Source: Desulfobacterales bacterium
Lineage (GTDB): Bacteria; Desulfobacterota; Desulfobacteria; Desulfobacterales; Desulfosalsimonadaceae
Assembly (NCBI GenBank): GCA_007135795.1
Contig: SLIE01000100.1
Location: forward strand, 1 to 11,540
Direction: 5' to 3'
Length of the DNA: 11,540 nt
In this document: in pieces, positions 1 to 5,971 of the stretch
How positions within the stretch are numbered: position 1 is the stretch's first letter
Layout: the number at the start of each line of letters is the position of its first letter
Position numbers and translations under genes: made by a program
The notes under the pieces: generated by a model
Database searches by the model: none
The model's input: the letters and a program-made list of their open reading frames with translations, nothing else
What the model was told of the DNA's origin: nothing

Positions 1-1
1 A

Positions 2-169
2 CGGGTTTTGCAATTTCTCGTGGAAAATGAGGATATGAACCCTACACAGTTCAAGGAAATTACAGGCACGTCAAGAAAATACACAATTCCGCTTTTGGAG
101 TACTTCGATGGCACAAACATCACATTGAGAGTCGGCGATGTAAGAAAGCTGAGGCGCAAACCGACTTGA
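2..169 (+). CDS. selB: SelB C-terminus (selenocysteine-specific elongation factor), 5' partial
   Basis: The window starts inside this gene; 55 codons remain before TGA at 167-169. The translation contains TQFKEITGTSRKYTIPLLEY followed by FDGTNITLRVGDVRKLRR. This is the signature of the last winged-helix domain of SelB: a helix ending in TG-x-SRKY, then IPLLEYFD, then a beta hairpin with R-x-GD-x-R-x-LR. In the family, SelB is the GTPase that delivers Sec-tRNA to UGA codons, and this C-terminal domain binds the SECIS hairpin in the mRNA. The GTPase domains lie outside the window. The basic tail is normal for the family and the stop position fits a natural C-terminus. The gene converges on hemW. 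The identification rests on remembered family motifs over a short segment, but those motifs are distinctive. Confidence 0.88.
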   Translation, partial: RVLQFLVENEDMNPTQFKEITGTSRKYTIPLLEYFDGTNITLRVGDVRKLRRKPT

Positions 170-271
170 TTCAAAGATTATAAAACGAAGAATGCAACTA
201 ACTTAAGCGTAAGTATACATCTACACGGCGTAAGCCGCAAAATCTGAGGGATTGCGCGTAACGCAGATATT

Positions 272-298
272 GGACTTTTTACGACGCCATCAAATCTG
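272..298. repeat. 27-bp direct repeat, copy 1
   Basis: The 27 bases at 272-298 (starting ggactttttacgacgccatc) recur exactly at 438-464. The roughly 15 bases before each copy are also related (taacgcagatatt versus caacgaagtagatg), so the true unit is longer than the exact match. It lies in the selB-hemW convergent gap and has no coding role. From memory, ggactttttacga-type repeats are dispersed in Desulfobacterota genomes; that link is not proven here. Confidence 0.85.
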
Positions 299-362
299 AC
301 ACACTCGTAAAATGTCACAAAAATGGTGAAGATGGCTAAGTTAAAAGTTCCATATACAAGGC

Positions 363-424
363 GTAGTAATTTTTCATTTGCGACGGCATACACATAGTAT
401 TCCGAGCGAATGTAAAATTGCTAC
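363..424. repeat. Long imperfect palindrome (REP/MITE-like hairpin) before repeat copy 2
   Basis: Arms 363-381 and 406-424 are inverted copies matching at 16 of 19 positions; two of the three mismatches would be G-U pairs in RNA. The interior continues pairing (384-391 with 397-404, one mismatch), leaving a 5-base loop at 392-396. The whole 62 bases can therefore fold into one long hairpin. It sits 13 bases before repeat copy 2 and just past the 3' ends of selB and hemW. It could act as a bidirectional transcription stop or mRNA stabiliser, or be a small mobile palindromic element. No poly-T tract follows, so a classical terminator is not clear. Confidence 0.7.
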
Positions 425-437
425 AACGAAGTAGATG

Positions 438-464
438 GGACTTTTTACGACGCCATCAAATCTG
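438..464. repeat. 27-bp direct repeat, copy 2, overlapping the hemW stop
   Basis: This is an exact second copy of the sequence at 272-298, 166 bp downstream in the same orientation. It overlaps the end of hemW on the minus strand. The last two codons (Gln-Ile) and the TGA stop of hemW (456-464) are read from repeat sequence, so the repeat appears to have reset the gene's terminus. Confidence 0.85.
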
Positions 465-1604
465 GTCAATAAACTCCCCTGCTATACTTTCCTGCATCAG
501 CATCCCTTCCAAAGTCAAACGGCAGCCAATCTCATCTGCAATCAAATAATTTTCCCTGGAAAACCGATTGATGGAAGCAGAAAAAAGCGCCATGAAATCC
601 TTACGAAACCGTTTTTCAAATTCACCATAGCAAATGCCGCGCGCCTGTCGCAAACCAAGATACACCGCCTCGATCATCTGCTGACGCCTGTTAAGCCGCT
701 CGGTGCTTTCAACCGGCGTATTCCCGGATTTTATGCGCCCGATATATCGCTTGAGCGAATCAACATTCGCCGTACGCACGGGCGGCAGGTACGAATGCGC
801 TGCAGGACCAAGCCCCATGTACGGCTGGTTATTCCAATAACACCGGTTGTGAACGGACCGGGTTTCCGCGGATGAGGCAAAATTCGATATTTCGTAATGG
901 CTGAATCCATTTTTCGAAAGAACGCGGCTGGCCGTTGAAAACATCCTTCCCTGCAAAAACCCCGAAAGCGGCTTGAACGCGCCACTGTTTTGAGCGTCAT
1001 GCATGGGTGTTCCCGGTTCAAGCGTCAACATATACGCAGAAATATGGGAAGGACTGAAAGACAATGCATTTTCAAGCTCCCTTCGCCAATTTGCAAGCTT
1101 CTGACCGGGCAAACCATATATGAGATCGAGTCCGATATTTTCAAATCCGCATTTTTTCGCCAGGCGCAGGGATTCCCGTGAATCATCCGCACTGTGGCTT
1201 CGCCCCAGGAATGCGAGGTTCGCATCATCAAAAGACTGCACCCCGATATTGATCCTGTTGATTCCCAAAAGACGGAAGTCGTTAAGCTGACCCTCACTTA
1301 TTGACGCAGGGTTGGCCTCGATCGTAATCTCCGCATCGCTATCCACCGGAAAAGTTTTAAAAACCATCTCCATGATGCGTGACATGAACCGCGTCTCCAT
1401 CACCGTGGGCGTCCCTCCGCCAATATAAACCGACCCGAACGCCAGCCCTTCCAATCCTGCCTCTTTCTTCATGCGCATCTCTGCCAACAATGCATCGACA
1501 AACGCTGGCATTCGTGAAAACTCCGAAACGGAATAAAAATCACAATACGGGCATTTTCTTTTGCAAAAAGGGATATGTATATAGAGTCCGGCTTTACTGG
1601 TCAT
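456..1604 (-). CDS. hemW: HemW, radical SAM family heme chaperone
   Basis: A 382-residue protein of normal family length. The radical SAM cluster motif is near the N-terminus: C14-x3-C18-x2-C21 in PFCKRKCPYCDFYS. These cysteines hold the [4Fe-4S] cluster. A YIGGGTPT segment (the SAM-binding GGG-TP motif) follows. The HNRCYW segment at residues 252-257, then NNQPYMGLGPAAHSY, is the HNxxYW motif that separates HemW from the true coproporphyrinogen dehydrogenase HemN. HemW binds heme and passes it to respiratory enzymes; it was long misannotated as oxygen-independent coproporphyrinogen oxidase. The ATG at 1604 begins MTSKAGLYIHIPF, the usual N-terminus; the ribosome site before it is weak. The C-terminal codons come from the downstream repeat, so the tail may differ from relatives. 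No partner gene shares its strand. Confidence 0.93.
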   Translation of the reverse strand: MTSKAGLYIHIPFCKRKCPYCDFYSVSEFSRMPAFVDALLAEMRMKKEAGLEGLAFGSVYIGGGTPTVMETRFMSRIMEMVFKTFPVDSDAEITIEANPASISEGQLNDFRLLGINRINIGVQSFDDANLAFLGRSHSADDSRESLRLAKKCGFENIGLDLIYGLPGQKLANWRRELENALSFSPSHISAYMLTLEPGTPMHDAQNSGAFKPLSGFLQGRMFSTASRVLSKNGFSHYEISNFASSAETRSVHNRCYWNNQPYMGLGPAAHSYLPPVRTANVDSLKRYIGRIKSGNTPVESTERLNRRQQMIEAVYLGLRQARGICYGEFEKRFRKDFMALFSASINRFSRENYLIADEIGCRLTLEGMLMQESIAGEFIDQI

Positions 1605-2125
1605 GGCAGCGACCTACAAAGACAAAAAGATTTAACATTAACAAGGAATTCTAAAAGCCCGTACAGATTTTTTCAAAACTCAATCCACAACTGTATAAAA
1701 ATAACTATTTTGACTGCGAACTGCAAAAACAATTTTGTTCGATAAAACACAAAGCAAAAAATTAGGCAAACATTTTTCAAATGCAAAAAAGCCAAGCGGA
1801 CTGTGGTCGTGACATCCACGCGATCAAAGAGGTTCTACACTGCGTGGGCTACAAAAAGTGGGTATGATAACGAAACCAGGAACCACGAGGTCAAAAAAAT
1901 TCGTCATCCTTGACGGCAAAAGCAAAACGTCTATGGGAGTGCTCATACTCATACAGAGATGAGATGACCGGCAATACATGATAAAAAGCTGAAAGATACG
2001 GGATACAGATTATTGTATGATGTTTTCATTTCCATTATGCTTATGGATAATAAGCACTTGAGTTTATCAGAGCCCATTCCATGAAGCTGGGAAGGGTAAT
2101 CTTATATATAAAAAGGAATTATCTT
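1605..2125. other. AT-rich gap between divergent hemW and the small secreted protein
   Basis: There is no convincing gene in this 521-bp stretch. It should contain the hemW promoter (leftward) and that of the gene at 2126 (rightward), but I cannot place -35/-10 boxes with confidence. Two tiny open frames, 1781-1867 (28 aa, MQKSQADCGRDIHAIKEV...) and 1864-1962 (32 aa, ending DGKSKTSMGVLILIQR), overlap at ATGA but have no ribosome site. The second faintly recalls the GKS-xx-SMGVL helix of HPr-like proteins, so they could be decayed coding sequence. I do not annotate them as genes. Confidence 0.5.
2038..2056. promoter_or_regulatory. Small perfect inverted repeat upstream of the secreted-protein gene
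   Basis: TGCTTAT (2038-2044) and ATAAGCA (2050-2056) form a perfect 7-bp inverted repeat around a 5-base centre, 70 bases upstream of the start codon at 2126. Size and spacing would suit a dimeric regulator's operator or a short hairpin. There is no poly-T tract, and nothing else identifies its function. Confidence 0.3.
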
Positions 2126-2386
2126 ATGAAAACAACCAAAATGATATTGATCGGCCTGGTGATCATTCTGGCATTTGTGGTGACCCCGGTTTATGCGACA
2201 GATTCGGAAGCGCCACCGAAACCACCGAAAGCGCATAACGATATACCCACCAGGCACGACGACGCGCCAAATGATACGCAAGAGGATCAAGAAGATATCC
2301 GGCATCCTGTTCACAATGGAGAAGGATGGGAAGAAGAACCAAACGAAGATGATGATACTGAATGGAATGACGATCAAGCGCGATAA
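2126..2386 (+). CDS. Small secreted acidic, proline-rich protein of unknown function
   Basis: An 86-residue protein. I chose the ATG at 2126 because AAAGG (2113-2117) lies at a suitable distance and the translation then begins with a textbook Sec signal: MKTTK, a hydrophobic core (MILIGLVIILAFVV), then TPVYA with predicted cleavage at VYA-TD near residue 24. An upstream in-frame ATG at 2081 would only add a hydrophilic leader. The mature part has no hydrophobic segment. It is rich in Pro, Asp, Glu and His (EAPPKPPKAHND; a DDAPND segment; then W-E and D-D runs), so it is probably disordered, periplasmic or exported, and perhaps cation-binding. I do not recognise a family. Its low-GC setting and decayed neighbours suggest an accessory gene. 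Confidence 0.6.
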   Translation: MKTTKMILIGLVIILAFVVTPVYATDSEAPPKPPKAHNDIPTRHDDAPNDTQEDQEDIRHPVHNGEGWEEEPNEDDDTEWNDDQAR

Positions 2387-2444
2387 CTCAGGATTGTTAT
2401 CAGGAAACAGTTTAAAGCTGAAATCGAATAAAACGGTTATTTAG

Positions 2445-2702
2445 GCAAAAATCAAGTACGCCTTTGCGGTGATCGTTGTCGCAACCCTGGCCGGATGCGC
2501 AATCGGATTCTGGCTGGGCGGCCAAACGGTGCAGACCTATCACTGCTTCTTCCGCTTTCCAAAATTGATCTTCCACCCGGAATAGAGCGCCCTTTTTATT
2601 GCGCTGGCAGCCGGCAAGATCGTCATAGTCGACGGGTTGGCCGGCGTCGTGCGCCAAGCCATGAACCTCCACCCTACCGAAGTGAACAGGAAAGTCCTGC
2701 CA
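2445..2702 (+). pseudogene. Membrane-protein-like gene with in-frame TAG and no start codon
   Basis: The frame opens after a TAG at 2442-2444. It reads a hydrophobic segment, KYAFAVIVVATLAGCAIGFW, then LGGQTVQTYHC and FPKLIFHPE, and meets TAG at 2583-2585. The same frame then continues with a second hydrophobic segment, SALFIALAAGKIVIVDGLAG, and VVRQAMNLHPTEVNRKVLPG up to about 2702. Protein-like character on both sides of the stop suggests one gene broken by a point change, for example GAG to TAG. The codon before Lys-Tyr where ATG is expected is ATC (2451), and AGG sits just upstream, so the start may also be lost. The segment could alternatively be a lipoprotein-like short peptide (LAGC resembles a lipobox). 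I do not recognise a family. The reverse strand here looks like shadow frame. Confidence 0.42.
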
Positions 2703-2864
2703 GGCCGTCTTAAGGGATCCCTTCGCATGGTCTTCGGAGCTTTCCCCCTTATTCACAATCTTCAGCACGACCGCGCTACCGCTTTCAATACCAAAATGGA
2801 CGCGATCGATCCCGGCCGCCCGAAACGCGGCCAAATCTTCTTCCGAGCGTGCTGCGACTGTTAC
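2703..2864 (-). pseudogene. Radical SAM enzyme fragment
   Basis: Read on the minus strand from 2864, the frame gives EVTVAARSEEDLAAFRAAG, then IDRVHFGIESGSAVVLKIVNKG, then ESSEDHAKGSLKTA. The pattern AG-x-DRVHFGIESGS-x-x-VLK-x-x-NKG is characteristic of the central TIM-barrel strand of radical SAM enzymes of the B12-binding/MiaB-like type, where the E-S-G loop contacts SAM. Only about 50 residues survive. There is no start codon or CxxxCxxC motif, and the frame runs into unrelated sequence at both ends. Its 5' edge abuts the small minus-strand gene ending at 2861. It is an internal relic of a larger gene, not a functional enzyme. Confidence 0.68.
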
Positions 2865-2944
2865 TTCATCTCCACGACCTCCACTTCAATTTCAACTACA
2901 TTAAGGTCTTCATGAAGATATTTGGTTTTTTTCCGCCTTCTCAT
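2861..2944 (-). pseudogene. Truncated small antitoxin-like gene (27 codons)
   Basis: The minus-strand ATG at 2944-2942 is preceded by GGAGG with a 7-base spacer, an excellent ribosome site. The frame reads MRRRKKTKYLHEDLNVVEIE and VEVVEMK, then stops at 2861. The start resembles the N-terminus of small proteins of about 60-75 residues (KTxKYxHEGxYxAEVxVE) that I associate with DUF4258 genes. That family link is from memory and tentative. The stop lies where the radical SAM fragment begins, so the gene was probably cut off by a rearrangement. It overlaps the upstream DUF4258 frame by 35 bases, as toxin-antitoxin-like pairs often do. Confidence 0.45.
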
Positions 2945-3083
2945 AATTTCGCCTCCGCAAAAAACCTTCATCCCACGGTTCCGGGTCCGGTCTGTATGCC
3001 GTGACGAGAACAACGGGTTTGCTATTACCTTTGGGAATCCCCAACACCACATGGACAGGGCGAATGTCACACTGACCCCAAAT
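2910..3083 (-). pseudogene. DUF4258 (toxin-like) C-terminal fragment
   Basis: The minus-strand frame from 3083 to the TGA at 2910-2912 reads GQCDIRPVHVVLGIPKGN, then SKPVVLVTAYRPDPEPW, then DEGFLRRR and a short odd tail. The pattern RPVHVV-x-GIP...VVLVTAYRPDPE-x-W...F-x-RR is the conserved C-terminal half of the DUF4258 family, small proteins often paired with antitoxin-like genes. The N-terminal half is missing: upstream, in-frame stops appear at 3084-3086, next to a GGGTCAGTGTGAC stretch and a tandem aaattcac duplication (3080-3087 and 3089-3096), which look like a junction. The frame overlaps the next small gene at 2944. Family recognition is good; function as a toxin is only inferred. Confidence 0.62.
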
Positions 3084-3132
3084 TCACCAAATTCACATGC
3101 TCCCGCAGGCCGAAAAATATTGAAAAATTCAT

Positions 3133-5964
3133 GTGACATGTGATAATTTGCGCAAGTCTAAAATAAAGAATAGATGTTTCATAACATTTGTACCCGCAAC
3201 CACCCTGCACAACAGCGATAACCCATTGACGAAGAATCTAAAAACCAATCAGTCCCTGTCCGCGGCCGTTTTTCCGGACCGAACAGTTCTGCTGGAGTGG
3301 ACGGATACCCGGCAGTACTTGTCGAATACCCGGCGACAACTCGAAAAAGATATTTTTGCTGCCTACAGTTCCGGCAGCACGGGCGAATGGTTGGTTTTTG
3401 CCGGGTTTTGTGACAGAAGCATCCCGCTTTCTGCATCGCTTGATTTTTTTCGGAAAATTGGCGGCGAATTCGCCGATGCCATATGCGGTCACCCGGAAAT
3501 TGAACAATATCGGGATTCCGTGGAGATTCCTCCGAATTCGGCTTCGCTCGCCATGCACTTGGAAAATCTTCCCCCCATGCCGGGCGCGGAATACATCGAC
3601 ATTTCGCTTCTGAACGACTGGTGGCGTTTGACCGGCGAAGCTTTTTCCCGGTCGCTCGAATCGTGGGACGGCACCGTCCGGAGCTGGATCCAAAGCATCC
3701 GCCCGGATGCTCATCTGGTTGGCCGGGTCTATTTTCACCTGGTAGAAAACAGCAAAACCATCGGCCCGCAAGACCCCTTCGCATTTCTGGCCACCTATTC
3801 CAATGGCATGGACGCTTCGGGCAAGCCACGGCATCTGCCACTCAAGCATGCCCTGCAAACATACCAGCACAACGAAGATGAATTGTTTGCGCTTCTTGCC
3901 ACGGTTTACCGGGCAGCGGAGAAAAGCGCTCTTATCTCGGAACTTGTTGAAACCGGCGATTTATTTCACCCTCTCTTCTGGTCATCGGCCAAAGCCTTTA
4001 TCTTTTTAAAAGAAATTCCAGAGTACGAAGCAGCCGGCATCCTGTGCCGAATCCCCGACTGGTGGAAGAAAAAACACGCGACCGTTCGACTCGGCCTGAA
4101 TGTGGGCAAAACCGAACCTTCCTTTGTCGGGCTGGATTCCCTGGTCAGCTTTCACCCAAAACTCATGATCGGCGAAGAAGAAATATCCATCGCCGAAGCC
4201 CGTCGCCTGCTTGAGGAAGCCGAAAGCCTTGCATTCATCAAAAACAAATGGGTGGCGGTGGATCCTGCACGGCTCGAACTCACCCTTGGTGCCTATGAAA
4301 AAGCGATGAAAATGGCAGACACGGGCAGCTTTACGCTCAAGGAAGCCCTTGCGCTGCAAATGCACCCGGAAAAGGCATTCGGAATGGGCGTAGAAACCGA
4401 GGGCGACCTGGTTTCGAGCGGGGACTGGTTGCAATCAGCAATCGGGAAACTTGGGCTTTCCATTTCCCGGGAGCGTGTAAAACCATCTTTCCGGTTTACG
4501 GCCAAACTGCGCCCGTACCAGCAGGAAGGCCTGAACTGGCTTCATTTTCATCATCAGTTAGGCTTTGGCGCCTGCCTGGCCGATGATATGGGCCTGGGAA
4601 AAACGATCGAACTATTGTCCCTCCTCGACGTATTGCAACCAAACGGTCGCAAGCACAGAAATGCAGTCAGCGGCAATTCGGTTGCCGACCTGCTGATCGT
4701 GCCGGCATCCCTGGTCTCCAACTGGGCATCCGAGATCGATCGATTCTGTCCCCACATCCAATACTTTGCCGCACACCCGTCAATGCAGGAAAAAAACCGG
4801 TTATTGGCTATGGAAGGGGTTGACATCGACAGGAATGACCTGGTGATTACCACATACAGCTTGATCCAGCGGTATGAATGGATGAAAAACCATTCCTGGC
4901 GGTATGTCATCCTTGACGAGGCACAGGCCATCAAAAATCCTTCCACCCGGCAAACCCGCGCGGTCAAAGCCCTGTCCGCCCGCAACCGGATCATCCTCAC
5001 GGGCACCCCCATCGAAAACAGGCTCTCCGACCTCTGGTCCCTGTTTGATTTTTTAAACCCGGGACTGCTGGGCTCGGCCACGGAGTTCAAAGATTACATG
5101 AAACAACTGGACAAGGGGGAAAAGGATCATGCCGGCCTCAGGCGGCTCGTCCGTCCGTTTATTTTGCGCCGGTTAAAGACGGACAAATCCATTATCTCCG
5201 ACCTGCCGGAAAAAGTGGAGATGAAAGCCTTCGCTCCCTTGTCGAAAAGACAGCGGCTTCTCTATCAGAAGCTTGTAGACGACCTGGCACACGCCATTGA
5301 GAATAGCGAAGGGATCCAGCGAAAGGGCCTGGTTCTGTCTTCGCTCATGAAGTTCAAGCAGTTATGCAATCACCCGGATCAATACCTGGGGTCCGGGGAA
5401 TTCAGGGAAGCTGATAGCGGCAAATTTACCCGCCTCCGGGAAATCTGCGAAACCATTCGCGACAAACGCGAAAGCGTGCTGGTATTCACCCAGTTCAAGG
5501 AAGTGGTGGGTCCCTTGGCAAAATTCCTGGCGCAGGTGTTTGACCGGCCCGGCCTCTTCATCCATGGCAGTGTGCCCGTGGGCGAGCGGAAAAAAAGGGT
5601 GGAGCAGTTCCAGGCGGACAACTACACGCCATTTATGATCCTGACGCTCAAAGCGGGTGGGGTGGGGCTAAACCTGACACGAGCCAGCCATGTGATCCAT
5701 TTTGACCGTTGGTGGAATCCAGCCGTGGAAAATCAGGCCACCGACAGAGCGTTTCGAATCGGTCAGAAAAATAATGTCATGGTTCATAAATTGTTGACAC
5801 AAGGGACAGTAGAGGAAAAAATTGACCGGATGCTTTCATCCAAACAGACGCTTGCCGAAGAGATCATCGGCGATACCGGCGAAGCATGGATCACGGCAAT
5901 GGACAATGACGAGTTGATCGAAACATTTCGTCTGGGATTGAACCCTTCCTTCAAAAAAGAGTGA
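3133..5964 (+). CDS. SNF2-family (HepA-like) DNA helicase/translocase
   Basis: 943 codons. The N-terminal half contains the bacterial SNF2-associated region (DUF3670-like) with IPDWW at 307-311 and a KNKWVAVDP segment. The ATPase core has every motif: LRPYQQEG at 459-466; Walker A DDMGLGKT at 484-491 (Lys490); DEAQ at 595-598; LTGTP at 622-626 then ENRLSDLW; LVFTQF at 783-788; GGVGLNL; HFDRWWNPAVE; and arginine-finger motif ATDRAFRIGQ at 869-878. Such proteins translocate on double-stranded DNA and remodel protein-DNA complexes. The start is uncertain: GTG at 3133 has no visible Shine-Dalgarno sequence, a TTG lies at 3148, and the first 30-40 residues do not look conserved. The 5' end abuts rearranged debris, so the N-terminus may be shortened or replaced. 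A SWIM-protein gene follows 7 nt after the stop, pointing to a joint function in DNA metabolism. Confidence 0.93.
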   Translation: MTCDNLRKSKIKNRCFITFVPATTLHNSDNPLTKNLKTNQSLSAAVFPDRTVLLEWTDTRQYLSNTRRQLEKDIFAAYSSGSTGEWLVFAGFCDRSIPLSASLDFFRKIGGEFADAICGHPEIEQYRDSVEIPPNSASLAMHLENLPPMPGAEYIDISLLNDWWRLTGEAFSRSLESWDGTVRSWIQSIRPDAHLVGRVYFHLVENSKTIGPQDPFAFLATYSNGMDASGKPRHLPLKHALQTYQHNEDELFALLATVYRAAEKSALISELVETGDLFHPLFWSSAKAFIFLKEIPEYEAAGILCRIPDWWKKKHATVRLGLNVGKTEPSFVGLDSLVSFHPKLMIGEEEISIAEARRLLEEAESLAFIKNKWVAVDPARLELTLGAYEKAMKMADTGSFTLKEALALQMHPEKAFGMGVETEGDLVSSGDWLQSAIGKLGLSISRERVKPSFRFTAKLRPYQQEGLNWLHFHHQLGFGACLADDMGLGKTIELLSLLDVLQPNGRKHRNAVSGNSVADLLIVPASLVSNWASEIDRFCPHIQYFAAHPSMQEKNRLLAMEGVDIDRNDLVITTYSLIQRYEWMKNHSWRYVILDEAQAIKNPSTRQTRAVKALSARNRIILTGTPIENRLSDLWSLFDFLNPGLLGSATEFKDYMKQLDKGEKDHAGLRRLVRPFILRRLKTDKSIISDLPEKVEMKAFAPLSKRQRLLYQKLVDDLAHAIENSEGIQRKGLVLSSLMKFKQLCNHPDQYLGSGEFREADSGKFTRLREICETIRDKRESVLVFTQFKEVVGPLAKFLAQVFDRPGLFIHGSVPVGERKKRVEQFQADNYTPFMILTLKAGGVGLNLTRASHVIHFDRWWNPAVENQATDRAFRIGQKNNVMVHKLLTQGTVEEKIDRMLSSKQTLAEEIIGDTGEAWITAMDNDELIETFRLGLNPSFKKE

Positions 5965-5971
5965 AGCACAA

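Noticed and set aside
178..393. 71-codon minus-strand frame in the selB-hemW gap
   Set aside because: It runs through repeat copy 1 and one arm of the hairpin, so it is a by-product of the repeat element rather than a gene.
2412..2834. 140-codon minus-strand frame taken as one protein
   Set aside because: Only its first 44 or so residues resemble radical SAM enzymes. The rest is the antisense shadow of the plus-strand membrane-like frame, so it was split.
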